Shown here in pieces: positions 17,803 to 27,210 of a stretch of 64,000 nt of DNA. The stretch comes from Marivita sp. Its GTDB lineage: Bacteria > Pseudomonadota > Alphaproteobacteria > Rhodobacterales > Rhodobacteraceae. The position numbers and the translations under genes were made by a program. The notes beneath the pieces were generated by a model, which was not told the origin of the DNA, did no database searches, and was given only the letters and a program-made list of their open reading frames with translations. Within the stretch, counting starts at the first letter, position 1. Each line of letters starts with the position of its first letter. The stretch lies in the NCBI RefSeq assembly GCF_020055635.1, contig NZ_JAIPUT010000005.1:62001-126000 (forward strand), given 5' to 3'.

Positions 17803-18422
17803 CCCGATTGACCCATCTCCGACAGGCCGTTCTTGTGAGCGGTCTGGCCCTGCTCTCCGGATGTGCCGCGATTTCCGCGGTCGGCGATGCCGCGACGCCC
17901 CTCGACGTCTACGAGCTTCGGGCGCCGGACAGTATTCAGCCCGCCAATCGGGCGGCGGCGCGCGACGTGATCGTCGAGCAGCCGACCACGAGCGGGGCGC
18001 TCGAGACAGACCGGATCATGATCCGTCCCGACCCTTTGCAGGCACAATATCTGCCCGAAGTGCGGTGGAGCGAGCCGACCCCGGTGATGGTCCAGACCTT
18101 GATGCTGCGCTCGATCGAGGCCACCGGCGCGGTGCGCTATGTCGGTCGCACACCGCTTGGGGCGAGCGGCGATATCGCGCTTGTCACCGAAATCATTGAT
18201 TTCCAGGCAGAGGTGAACCCCGACGGCGACACGGCCACCGTCGAGGTCAGACTGCTGGTGCGCATGGTGCGCGAACGCGACGCGCAAATCCTGGCCAGCC
18301 GCACCTTCTCCGCCAGCACGCCCTCGGCCTCGACCGAAACAGAAGTCCTCATCGACGCGTTCAGTGCCGCGTCGGACCGGGTGTTCGTGGACCTCGCCGC
18401 GTGGGTCCGTGACCTGATCTGA
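17799..18422 (+). CDS. ABC-type transport auxiliary lipoprotein (PqiC-like)
   Basis: This 207-residue protein has a lipoprotein signal with lipobox LLSGC (Cys at 22) and belongs by layout to the ABC_trans_aux (PqiC/YmbA) family, which sits in the outer membrane and partners MCE proteins. It overlaps mlaD by 4 nt (ATGA) and ends the operon. It takes the place of the soluble MlaC found in E. coli, suggesting a system closer to Pqi or Let than to classical Mla. Confidence 0.82.
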   Translation: MTRLTHLRQAVLVSGLALLSGCAAISAVGDAATPLDVYELRAPDSIQPANRAAARDVIVEQPTTSGALETDRIMIRPDPLQAQYLPEVRWSEPTPVMVQTLMLRSIEATGAVRYVGRTPLGASGDIALVTEIIDFQAEVNPDGDTATVEVRLLVRMVRERDAQILASRTFSASTPSASTETEVLIDAFSAASDRVFVDLAAWVRDLI

Positions 18423-18513
18423 TATCGACCGGACAGGGTTCACTGCAACACGCGGAACATCCGTCTCGCGGCATCCGTTCATCCTGCACCAATGGTGAAC
18501 AAGGATCCTCTCG

Positions 18514-19992
18514 ATGCCCCCGACCGACCCGATGAGCCCGCCCGAGACCGTCGCCGCGTCCATCGAAGCATCGCAATGGCTCGACGCGCCCGCCTACAGG
18601 GTGGCCAATCTGGTGTCCACCACGCTTGAACTGGCCCCGGTAACGGCGCGCAAGGTGCAGGATGCGCTGCACGGAACCTGGCTCGGACATCCCTTGCATC
18701 CTGCTTTGGCAACGCTGCCGATCGGGACGTGGACGCTGGCCTTCGGTCTTGATACCGCCGCAAGCCTTCGCCTCAACCAAAGCACGCGAGTGGCGAAGAC
18801 GGCGGATATCGCGCTGCAGGTGGGCGCGGCCGGAGCCGTGGTTGCGGCGGCGTCGGGCATGGCGGACTGGCGGCAGATTCACGGCCGCGACCGGCGGACC
18901 GGGCTGGTCCATGCCGCCGTCAATGCGACCGCCTTGGGTCTGACGCTTGGCTCCCTCGCATTGCGACGGCGTGGGCGGCGTGCTCCGGCGCGTGCCCTGA
19001 GTGCCGCAGGGTGGCTGGCGTTGATGGGCGGAGCCTGGCTCGGCGGGCACATGGTCTATCGGCGCGGCGTGGGGACTGACCACGCCGACCGGTCACCCGA
19101 ACCGCGCGAATACGTTCCGGTGATCGCCGCCGACGCGCTGAAGGAAGACCGTCCGGTCCGTGTCGCCGTGCCGGACCCCGCGGCCCGCGCCGAAGTGGGG
19201 ATCGTCCTCGTGCGGCACCGTGGCCGCATCCATGCGATGGGATCGCGCTGTTCGCACATGGGTGGTCCGCTTGACGAGGGGTGGGTGCAGGATGGCGGCA
19301 TCGTCTGTCCCTGGCACGGATCACGCTACTGCCTTGCCAGCGGACGCGTTCAGAACGGCCCGTCAACGGCCCCGCAGCCGCGCCATGCGGTGCGCGTGAG
19401 GGACGGAGTGGTGGAAATCCGCCGCCAGCAGGAGCCCGGCGACGAGGCGCTGACGCTCGATGACATGAAACGCGCCGCCGCTGCACCCATGCCAGAGGTG
19501 CCCGAGGGTGCCCGCAAGGCGGACGAGGTGCTTTTCGAACACCACGAGATGATGCGGCGGCTGTTCGAGCGGATCGCAGCGATGTCGCCCGACGACCCGG
19601 AGCGGCGGGACATGATGCGCGTTCTCGCCGGCGAGCTGGAAATACACGAGCATGTCGAGGACGAGATATTCTATCCCGCCGTCCGCGCCGTCAGCGAAGA
19701 TGTCCCGGTCGCCCATGCCGAGCATCAGCAGCTTGCGGACATGCTCGCGGTGACGCTGCGCCTTGGCACGTCCTCGCCGGAGTTCGAGGCGCAGTTGCAG
19801 GCGCTGCATCAGGCCGTCGATCACCATGCCAGTTCCGAGGAACACTCGATGTTCGTCGAGGCGCAAAGATTGGGCGATGCGCGACTGAGGGTGCTGGGTG
19901 CGCAGATCGAGGACATGCTCGACGAGGAACGCGAGAGCCGCGCCCGCACTGCGTTCCGAAACCTGAAGACACGGTTACTGGAAGGCCTCTGA
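18514..19992 (+). CDS. DUF2231 - Rieske [2Fe-2S] - hemerythrin fusion protein
   Basis: This 492-residue protein combines three modules. Residues about 55-185 form a DUF2231-like membrane part with the motif LGHPLHPALATLPIG and roughly four helices. Residues about 195-302 form a Rieske domain with both ligand pairs, C246/H248 (CSHMGGPL) and C265/H268 (CPWHGSRY). Residues about 338-450 form a hemerythrin-type domain with H343/H344, HEHVEDE, HAEH and HHASSEEH di-iron ligands. A redox or oxygen/NO-sensing role at the membrane is likely but not shown. Start 18514 has AAGGA upstream. It stands alone between the Mla operon and a convergent cellulase. Confidence 0.85.
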   Translation: MPPTDPMSPPETVAASIEASQWLDAPAYRVANLVSTTLELAPVTARKVQDALHGTWLGHPLHPALATLPIGTWTLAFGLDTAASLRLNQSTRVAKTADIALQVGAAGAVVAAASGMADWRQIHGRDRRTGLVHAAVNATALGLTLGSLALRRRGRRAPARALSAAGWLALMGGAWLGGHMVYRRGVGTDHADRSPEPREYVPVIAADALKEDRPVRVAVPDPAARAEVGIVLVRHRGRIHAMGSRCSHMGGPLDEGWVQDGGIVCPWHGSRYCLASGRVQNGPSTAPQPRHAVRVRDGVVEIRRQQEPGDEALTLDDMKRAAAAPMPEVPEGARKADEVLFEHHEMMRRLFERIAAMSPDDPERRDMMRVLAGELEIHEHVEDEIFYPAVRAVSEDVPVAHAEHQQLADMLAVTLRLGTSSPEFEAQLQALHQAVDHHASSEEHSMFVEAQRLGDARLRVLGAQIEDMLDEERESRARTAFRNLKTRLLEGL

Positions 19993-20040
19993 AACCGCAG
20001 GTCCAGAGGCAGATCACGCCCTGTGCGTCCCGGCTCCGGC

Positions 20041-22620
20041 CTACACGATGGCGAGGTCGTCGAAAATCAGGCCCGTCTGCACGGCGACAAAGCCGACGTC
20101 CTCGGGCTTGTGCCAGACCTCCCAGTCAGACGAGCGCTCCTCTTCGAGGAACACCGAGACGCGGTTGTCCTGCATCGTTCCCAGCCGAACGGTTGTCGGG
20201 TCGGACCCGTCCATTGTCTGCATGTCGGCGAGAAATGCAAAACTGGACGGGTCGAACCCCGGCATATCGATCTTGTGGATGTCATTGGACACGACCTTGC
20301 CGGTGTTGCCCGACAGGAATTCCGCATCAGCACCGTTGCCTTGGGAAACCGCGATCCAAGACAGGTTTTCGGTGCCGTAGCCGGATTTGCTTTCCTGCGA
20401 TTGCAGACGGATGTCGAAAGACGCGTTCGTCACGTTGCTGATCCGGTCGGTGACCGCGGCGCTGTTGGTGTCGCTGGCCACCTGCGCCAGAACCGTTGGC
20501 GCTGCGTCGAATGCGGTTCCGAACGCGACCGTACCAAGCGTTCCGTTGGTTGCGTCCGATCCGGCGACAAGGGTCTGGCCGTTGACCGTGTGGACACCGC
20601 TTTCGACCGCGAGCCAGCTGACCGTCTCGGTCTTGTGGCGACCGTCGAGGTAATCCCATTCGTCCAGTTGGAACTCGAAGCCGGTCTCGTCGATATTGCG
20701 CACCCGCATGGTCGAGGGGGCCGATCCGTCGCTGGTTGGCGGACCCATCACCACCGAGGCATCGTCGAGCGCTTCGGCAAAGTCGACGCGGAACCAGGTC
20801 TTCGCATCGGTCTGCCTGAACGTGACCGTGCCGGCCTCTCCGATCAGCGCGTCCTTTGCCTCGGCCTCGCCGACCGGCGTGCCGATGTCCTCGGCCTCGT
20901 CGATCACCGCATCCGTTTCCGTGTTGGCGCCGATGGCCAACCCGGCCAGCGCCCCCGAGAGACCCGCGTTGTAATCCAGCGACACTTCGTTGCGGACGTA
21001 ATCCCACCGGTCGTCGGCATAGCTGCCCGACTTGTCCGGACCACCGACCAGACCGCCAGACAGCGTGTGCTCGTTCGGCAAGGATGTGTCCCAGTTATGG
21101 CCGGACGCATTGCGGTGATGCGGATTTTCCGGGAAGTCTTCGCCGAAACCGATGAGATAGCTGAAGGCGTCGGGGTTGTCGCCCAGCAGGTAGTCGATCT
21201 GGTCAGCGGCGAAGGCGCGCGTCATGTCGGCCTGTTCCGCCTTGTTCTGCCCGTCAAGCACATCGGCGAATTGCATCGAAATGAACGCGGTGTTGGCCGC
21301 ATAGCGGTTCGCGCCCCACTCGTGAAGCCAGACAAGCCCCTCGTTGGTTTCGGTGCCCTCGAGCCGATGGAGCTTTGCCGTCCATTCCGACATGTAGGTT
21401 TCCAGATGCGAGACATACTTGTCGTTGCCGGTGAATTCGGCGAGACGCACCGCGGTGCCCATGGATTTGTCATCCCACCCGAAGGACCAGTACATGCCGC
21501 TTGGGGCATAGTAGGATTGGGCCTTTTGCAGGTATTCCGTCTCTCCCGTCGCCTCGTAGAGCCATGTCGCGGCCCAGGCCAGTTCGTCCTTGTAGCCCGA
21601 CCAGGACTTATAAAATTCAGCGGCCTCGGGCACCGTGTCGTTGTACGTGCCCTGGTAAGCCTCGGAAAAGGCGAACAGTTGCCGGGCATCGGCGAGCAAC
21701 TCTGCCGCGCGCTGGTCCTGACCGTTCTGGCCCAGAAGGATCGCGCCTGCCGCAAGGGCCGCAGCGGTTTCGGCCGAGACCTCGGTTCCCGGGGCCTGTG
21801 CCGACACCGCGTAGGTCGGGCGTGCCATGGTCATGTCTTCGGCAGCCCCCCAATCGGCGTGATCCAGACCGCCATTTCCGACCTGAACATAGACCACGTC
21901 ATCGGCCAGGGTTGCCGTCCCATTGTCGTCATAGGTGCGCGCAAGGTAATCCGTGACCCAGGAAATATGCGCGAGGATATCGCCGTCGCTGTCCGACGCT
22001 CGGTAGCCCTCGGCATAGTCGATGGCGCCCCAGGCAAGCGTCGTTGCGGCGTAGGCCATGGGCAGACCGAACTTGACGTGATCGCCCGCGTCGTACCATC
22101 CGCCGGTCAGATCGCGACCGACATCGGCGCCGTCCTGAAGCGCGCTGTCTCCACGCCACCCAATCGGGTGATCTTCGGGCAGATCGCCGGAATATTGCGC
22201 GTAGTAGAAGTCCATCGACAGATCGAGCGCGCTTGCATAGTCGCCGGTTCCGAAGGGCGACAAGGCAGCGACGTCGTTGCCCGCCACCGTAACATCCGAC
22301 AGGAAGTCCAGATCGTCCGGCGGCGTACCGGCCCCGGTGAAGCCGACGGTCACGCTTTGCCAGGGTCCGATGGATTTGCCCCATTCCGCGCCCGAAAGGG
22401 CAATGTGATCCGCGTCGATCCGGGTCGCGTTCATCCCCCAGGCGTTCTGGATGATCAGGTCATCCGACGCGACGATCAGATCCCAGCTGTCGATCCAGTC
22501 CTTGCTGGTGTTGGTCACGGTGATCGCCCCGTTGAAGCCGCCGTTCCAGACGGCAGAGACGCGATATCCGGCTTCGATATGCGGTGTGACAGTGTGGTTT
22601 TCTTGACCTGCGGAACTCAT
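20041..22620 (-). CDS. Glycoside hydrolase family 9 endoglucanase with CBM2 and C-terminal repeats
   Basis: The 859-residue protein starts with a CBM2-like cellulose-binding domain (about 10-98, W25, W47 and W87). A GH9 domain follows (about 125-565) with the nucleophile/base pair D177 and D180 in GGWYDAGDHVKFG, the HHR motif at 501-503 and the acid E545 in NEVSLDYNAG. Residues about 595-859 hold three related repeats of 70-80 residues that resemble H-type lectin-like modules. It should cut beta-1,4-glucan. No Sec or Tat signal is visible, so export by a type I or other route is inferred. It stands alone. Confidence 0.88.
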   Translation of the reverse strand: MSSAGQENHTVTPHIEAGYRVSAVWNGGFNGAITVTNTSKDWIDSWDLIVASDDLIIQNAWGMNATRIDADHIALSGAEWGKSIGPWQSVTVGFTGAGTPPDDLDFLSDVTVAGNDVAALSPFGTGDYASALDLSMDFYYAQYSGDLPEDHPIGWRGDSALQDGADVGRDLTGGWYDAGDHVKFGLPMAYAATTLAWGAIDYAEGYRASDSDGDILAHISWVTDYLARTYDDNGTATLADDVVYVQVGNGGLDHADWGAAEDMTMARPTYAVSAQAPGTEVSAETAAALAAGAILLGQNGQDQRAAELLADARQLFAFSEAYQGTYNDTVPEAAEFYKSWSGYKDELAWAATWLYEATGETEYLQKAQSYYAPSGMYWSFGWDDKSMGTAVRLAEFTGNDKYVSHLETYMSEWTAKLHRLEGTETNEGLVWLHEWGANRYAANTAFISMQFADVLDGQNKAEQADMTRAFAADQIDYLLGDNPDAFSYLIGFGEDFPENPHHRNASGHNWDTSLPNEHTLSGGLVGGPDKSGSYADDRWDYVRNEVSLDYNAGLSGALAGLAIGANTETDAVIDEAEDIGTPVGEAEAKDALIGEAGTVTFRQTDAKTWFRVDFAEALDDASVVMGPPTSDGSAPSTMRVRNIDETGFEFQLDEWDYLDGRHKTETVSWLAVESGVHTVNGQTLVAGSDATNGTLGTVAFGTAFDAAPTVLAQVASDTNSAAVTDRISNVTNASFDIRLQSQESKSGYGTENLSWIAVSQGNGADAEFLSGNTGKVVSNDIHKIDMPGFDPSSFAFLADMQTMDGSDPTTVRLGTMQDNRVSVFLEEERSSDWEVWHKPEDVGFVAVQTGLIFDDLAIV

Positions 22621-22989
22621 GGGAAATGACCCTTTTCATGCTGGCATGGTGCGAAATTGCAGACTGATGAAACTGGTGACGGGCCATCCGACGGCCTCGG
22701 AAACCCTGTGCAGGTTTCGAGTGACGGGCGGCGTCTATGATGCCGCTGGAACCTCGGCAAGTGCGACACGAAACGCTGTTGGGAGTGCTCGGCACGAACC
22801 CGCCGAACGCTTTACGGCGACAATGCGTAGGCATGGAATAAGGCGGGATTGTGGTGCCGATTTGGCCAGGACTGGCAAAAATGTCCACGGAGGCCATGCC
22901 TGTCTCATGACGTTGCGGAAGGGGCGTCCGCGCCGGGATGTGCTGTCATTCCGCCGGACGTGCCGGGCCCGTGTTTGCGTCAGGGTCGG
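22621..22989. other. Intergenic stretch upstream of the GH9 gene
   Basis: About 370 nt lie between the start of the GH9 gene and the stop of the CoA-transferase gene, both on the minus strand. A short hairpin-forming repeat GTCGGTCA/TGACCGAC with a short loop spans the CoA-transferase stop (22985-23005) and may end that transcript. I see no supported gene, RNA or clear promoter motif in the rest. Confidence 0.5.
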
Positions 22990-24144
22990 TCAGTCCTTGA
23001 CCGACCAACCCGACGTCCGGACGATGTCCGTATGTGCGCCAAGCGACGGGGCCGTTTTGTCCAGGGCAAGATCCGAGGCGCTGAAAGTGATCGGCGTGCG
23101 CACACCGGGCACGCCTTCCGGCGCGATCTGCATCCCGCGATGCACGATCTGCGGATCCGAGAACACCTCGGCCACCGTGTTGATCGGAGACGAGGGCACC
23201 TTGACCGCTTTCAGCGCATCCAGAAGATCCGCCTTGGTCCATTTCGCAGTCTCGGCCTTGAGGATCGGCACCAGACTGCCGCGATATTTCACCCGGCTCG
23301 CATTGGTCAGGTAATCCGGATGTTCGGCCAGGTCGGTGCGGTTCAGGACCCCGCACAGGCGCTGATATTGCGCGTCATTGCCCGAGGCGATGATGATGTC
23401 CCCGTCCGAGACCGGAAACACTTCGTAGGGTACGATATTGGGATGCTGGTTGCCCATGCGGTTGGGCGACTGGCCCGTCGCCAGAAAGTTCATCGCCTGG
23501 TTGGCAAGGCTTCCGGTTCCGGCATCCAGCAGGCTCATGTCGATATGCTGGCCGTGCCCGGTCTTGTCGCGCGCGGTCAGCGCGGCCTGGATGGCGATCA
23601 CGGAATACAGCCCGGTGTAGATATCGGTGACGGCAACGCCCACCTTCTGCGGCTCGCCGTTCGGGTCACCGGTGATCGACATCAGGCCGGACATGCCCTG
23701 CACGAGATAGTCATATCCTGCCCGGTCGGCATACGGCCCGGTCTGGCCGAAACCGGTGATCGAACAATAGACCAGCCCGGGATTGACCGCCGCCAAGCTG
23801 GCGTAGTCGAGCCCGTATTTCGCCAATCCCCCGACCTTGAAGTTCTCGATCAGGACATCCGCCTCGCGCGCCAGGTCCAGGACAAACGCGCGGCCTTCCT
23901 CGGTGGCAAGGTCCGCCGTGACCGAATACTTGCCGCGGTTGCAGCTGTAGAAATAGGCGGCCGAGGGCGTGTCCTCGCCCTCGCGGTCGATGAAGGGAGG
24001 GCCCCAACTGCGGGTGTCGTCGCCCTTGGGGCTTTCCACCTTGATGACCGTGGCGCCCAGGTCGGCCAGGGTCTGACCGACAATTGGCCCGGCAAGGATG
24101 CGGGCCAATTCCAGAACCTTCAGCCCTTCCAGAGGTGCCGGCAT
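22990..24144 (-). CDS. CaiB/BaiF family CoA-transferase, probably glutarate-linked
   Basis: The 384-residue protein is a family III CoA-transferase (LEGLKVLELARILAGP, GATVIKVESP, LYSVIAIQAAL) with the catalytic aspartate in AVTDIYTGL. It starts on the stop codon of the upstream glutaryl-CoA dehydrogenase gene (1 nt overlap). This pairing suggests a succinyl-CoA:glutarate CoA-transferase, like human SUGCT, that supplies glutaryl-CoA for lysine or glutarate breakdown. The acyl donor and acceptor are inferred from context only. Confidence 0.85.
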   Translation of the reverse strand: MPAPLEGLKVLELARILAGPIVGQTLADLGATVIKVESPKGDDTRSWGPPFIDREGEDTPSAAYFYSCNRGKYSVTADLATEEGRAFVLDLAREADVLIENFKVGGLAKYGLDYASLAAVNPGLVYCSITGFGQTGPYADRAGYDYLVQGMSGLMSITGDPNGEPQKVGVAVTDIYTGLYSVIAIQAALTARDKTGHGQHIDMSLLDAGTGSLANQAMNFLATGQSPNRMGNQHPNIVPYEVFPVSDGDIIIASGNDAQYQRLCGVLNRTDLAEHPDYLTNASRVKYRGSLVPILKAETAKWTKADLLDALKAVKVPSSPINTVAEVFSDPQIVHRGMQIAPEGVPGVRTPITFSASDLALDKTAPSLGAHTDIVRTSGWSVKD

Positions 24145-25358
24145 CAGAAGAACGCCTGCAACCCTGTCTGGGCACGACCAAGGATCAGGGCGTGCACGTC
24201 ATGCGTGCCCTCGTAGGTGTTGACCGTTTCAAGGTTCTGCGCGTGGCGCATGACGTGGTATTCCGCCATGATCCCGTTGCCGCCATGCATGTCGCGGGCA
24301 TGCCGCGCGATCTCGAGCGCCTTGCCGCAATTGTTGCGCTTGATCAGGCTGATCGCCTCGGGGGCGGCGGTGCCCGCATCCAGCATCCGACCGACCTGAA
24401 GCGCGGCGTGAAGCCCCAGCGTTATCTCGGTCTGCATGTCGGCCAGTTTCTTCTGGAAGAGCTGCGTCTGCGCCAGCGGACGCCCGAACTGCACCCGGTC
24501 CAACCCGTATTTGCGCGCCCGGTGCCAGCTGTCCTCTGCTGCCCCCATCACGCCCCAGGCGATGCCATAGCGTGCGCGGTTGAGGCAGCCGAACGGTCCC
24601 TTGAGGCCCTCGACGCCCGGCAAAAGCGCGTCTTCGCCAACCTCGACATCCTTCATCACGATCTCGCCGGTGATCGAGGCGCGCAGCGACAGCTTGCCGT
24701 GGATCTTGGGTGCCGACAGACCCTTCATGCCTTTTTCCAGCACGAATCCCCGGATCTTGCCGCCATGCGCCTCGGACTTGGCCCAGACCACGAACACATC
24801 CGCGATCGGGCTGTTCGAAATCCACATCTTGGCGCCGTTCAGGACGTATCCACCGTCGGTTTTCCTTGCGACTGTCTTCATGCCACCGGGGTCGGACCCG
24901 GCATCCGGTTCGGTGAGACCAAAGCAGCCGATCAACGTACCCGCGGCCAAACCCGGCAGGTATTTCCTGCGCTGCTCATCCGTTCCGTAAGCGTGGATCG
25001 GGTACATCACCAAAGAGCTTTGAACGCTCATCATCGACCGGTAGCCGCTGTCCACGCGTTCCACTTCGCGTGCGACGAGGCCGTAACTGACATAGCCCGC
25101 GCCCAGCCCGCCGAACTCTTCCGGGATGGTGATGCCCAGCAGGCCCATCTCGCCCATCTCGGCGAAGATCTCGGGCGCGACGCCTTCGTTGAGATACATG
25201 TCCGAAACCCGTGGCATCAGCTTGTCCGCCGCGTATGCGGCCGCGCTGTCCGCGATCATGCGCTCGTCTTCTTCCAGCGACGCGCGCAGGGCAAGCGGGT
25301 CTTCCCAGTCGAATTTGCCGAGAGAGGGTCCATGACCCGCGTTTGATGCATCAAGCAT
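24144..25358 (-). CDS. gcdH: Glutaryl-CoA dehydrogenase
   Basis: This acyl-CoA dehydrogenase has 404 residues, the usual GCDH length. The catalytic base is the glutamate of [17 protein letters not shown], and the FAD/substrate segments [16 protein letters not shown] and [17 protein letters not shown] are typical. The substrate carboxylate-binding Arg fits [14 protein letters not shown]. It oxidises and decarboxylates glutaryl-CoA to crotonyl-CoA in lysine, tryptophan and glutarate catabolism. ATG 25358 starts the two-gene operon with the CoA-transferase. Confidence 0.93.
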   Translation of the reverse strand: MLDASNAGHGPSLGKFDWEDPLALRASLEEDERMIADSAAAYAADKLMPRVSDMYLNEGVAPEIFAEMGEMGLLGITIPEEFGGLGAGYVSYGLVAREVERVDSGYRSMMSVQSSLVMYPIHAYGTDEQRRKYLPGLAAGTLIGCFGLTEPDAGSDPGGMKTVARKTDGGYVLNGAKMWISNSPIADVFVVWAKSEAHGGKIRGFVLEKGMKGLSAPKIHGKLSLRASITGEIVMKDVEVGEDALLPGVEGLKGPFGCLNRARYGIAWGVMGAAEDSWHRARKYGLDRVQFGRPLAQTQLFQKKLADMQTEITLGLHAALQVGRMLDAGTAAPEAISLIKRNNCGKALEIARHARDMHGGNGIMAEYHVMRHAQNLETVNTYEGTHDVHALILGRAQTGLQAFF

Positions 25359-25781
25359 GTAAAAATCCTCATTTTTTCGGCAGCGCCCGGGCGATCACGC
25401 AAGATCCCGCCGGTGGGTGCTGCCAGACTCCATTTGTCACGACTGATACCCTGAATTTCAGCAAGCTGAAACACCCACGTCGGCCCTGTTTCGGCACGTC
25501 ACGTCACCGGTGCGTGCAACGCTTCTGTTGCGTCCCGTTTGATAAAGGAAAAACAAGGGCTTGCCAAGTTCGAGACTTGTCTTCCATCCTGCGAGGCCTG
25601 CGGACGAAGCGCCTCGTTTCGGGTGGGTATGGCCCGCTCTCTCGGCGTGGATCCGCAAGGCGGATGTCGGCAGGATCATTCCCTGCCCAAGAATTAGGCA
25701 AAGCGCGACATGTTTGGGCGCGCCGCGTGGGTTGCGGGTCCATCTCCTTGCACCGTGGCGATATTTGGGCAACGCTGAAGT
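25359..25781. promoter_or_regulatory. Divergent promoter region of gcdH and the Anbu operon
   Basis: This gap of 423 nt separates gcdH (minus) from the Anbu operon (plus). It holds the inverted repeat TTTCAGC-AA-GCTGAAA at 25456-25471, about 100 nt upstream of gcdH, which could be an operator. Reading frames that cross the gap have no domain or start support. I see no RNA gene. Confidence 0.45.
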
Positions 25782-27206
25782 ATGACCGAACAGCCTGTCT
25801 TTGATGAAATGTGGGGCCGCGACGAGCAGTTGCGCGCTCCTTATCGCAATTATCACAACTGGTTCGACAAGGAAGATCCCAAGCGATTGCGCGCCAAGAA
25901 CCGCGAAGCCGAAGACCTTTTCCGACTGACCGGCATCACCTTCAACGTCTATGGACGATCGGAAGCGGAAGAACGGCTGATCCCGTTCGACATCATTCCG
26001 CGGATCATCTCGGGCGCCGAGTGGGCCAAGCTGTCGCGCGGGATCGAACAGCGAGTCAGGGCGATCAACGCCTTCCTGCATGACATCTACCATACCCAGG
26101 AAATCGTGAAGGCAGGCCGCATCCCGCGCGAGATGATCTCGCAGAACGACGCGTTCCTGCCGCAGATGATCGGCGTCGATGTGCCCGGCGGGGTCTATAC
26201 CCATATCGTCGGCATCGACCTGGTGCGGACCGGGCCGGGAGAGTTCTTTGTCCTCGAAGACAACGCCCGGACACCCTCCGGGGTGAGCTACATGCTCGAG
26301 AACCGTGAAACCATGTTGCAGATGTTTCCCGAGCTTTTTTCGAAGAACCGCGTCCAGCCGGTGCAGCAATACCCGACAGACCTGTGCCGGTCCCTCGAAG
26401 CCTGCGCGCCCCGGATGGCCGGGCCGAACCCGACCGTCGCGGTTCTCACGCCCGGCATCTACAATTCCGCCTATTTCGAACACGCCTTCCTGGCTGACCA
26501 GATGGGGGTCGAACTGGTCGAGGGTCATGACCTGCGGGTGGTCGATGGCCGCGTGGCGATGCGCACGACGCATGGGTACAAGCCCATCGATGTGCTTTAT
26601 CGCCGGGTCGACGACGATTTCCTCGACCCGCTGAATTTCAACCCCGAAAGCCAGCTGGGCGTGCCGGGGATCATGGATGTCTACCGCGCCGGCGGCATCA
26701 CGATCGCCAATGCGCCCGGAACCGGGATCTCGGACGACAAGGCGGTCTATTCCTACATGCCGGAAATCGTCGAATTCTACACCGGAGAGCGCCCCTTGCT
26801 TAAGAACGTGCCGACATGGCGCTGTTCCGAACCCGAGTCGCTGGCCTACGTGCTCGACAATCTCGAACATCTTGTCGTCAAGGAGGTGCACGGCTCCGGC
26901 GGGTACGGCATGCTGATCGGCCCGACCGCGACCAAGAAGGACCTCTCGGCCTTTCGCAGGAAACTCAAGGCCCGGCCCAAGAATTACATCGCGCAACCGA
27001 CGCTCAGCCTGTCCACCGTTCCGATCTTTTCGCGCACCGGGCTTGCGCCTCGCCATGTCGATCTGCGCCCCTACGTTCTTGTCAGCCCGGACGGAATCAA
27101 GATCACGCCGGGGGGGCTTACGCGGGTTGCTCTCAAGAAAGGGTCGCTTGTCGTGAATTCGTCCCAGGGTGGCGGCACGAAAGACACCTGGGTGCTGGAG
27201 GAGTAG
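25782..27206 (+). CDS. Circularly permuted ATP-grasp protein of the Anbu operon
   Basis: The 474-residue protein belongs to the circularly permuted ATP-grasp group (former DUF404/DUF407), recognised by GVYTHIVGIDLVR, FFVLEDNARTPSGVSYMLEN and VVKEVHGSGGYGM. Such enzymes are thought to form an amide or peptide bond with ATP. It starts the conserved four-gene set ATP-grasp, alpha-E, transglutaminase and Anbu peptidase; its likely role is to build or ligate a small peptide that the later genes process. The start is consistent with family length. Confidence 0.9.
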   Translation: MTEQPVFDEMWGRDEQLRAPYRNYHNWFDKEDPKRLRAKNREAEDLFRLTGITFNVYGRSEAEERLIPFDIIPRIISGAEWAKLSRGIEQRVRAINAFLHDIYHTQEIVKAGRIPREMISQNDAFLPQMIGVDVPGGVYTHIVGIDLVRTGPGEFFVLEDNARTPSGVSYMLENRETMLQMFPELFSKNRVQPVQQYPTDLCRSLEACAPRMAGPNPTVAVLTPGIYNSAYFEHAFLADQMGVELVEGHDLRVVDGRVAMRTTHGYKPIDVLYRRVDDDFLDPLNFNPESQLGVPGIMDVYRAGGITIANAPGTGISDDKAVYSYMPEIVEFYTGERPLLKNVPTWRCSEPESLAYVLDNLEHLVVKEVHGSGGYGMLIGPTATKKDLSAFRRKLKARPKNYIAQPTLSLSTVPIFSRTGLAPRHVDLRPYVLVSPDGIKITPGGLTRVALKKGSLVVNSSQGGGTKDTWVLEE

Positions 27207-27210
27207 GGGC

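Noticed and set aside
20023-22629. An 868-codon open frame on the plus strand opposite the GH9 gene
   Set aside because: It is a GC-rich antisense shadow: no domain, no ribosome site, Arg/Val-rich composition, while the minus strand has complete GH9 motifs.
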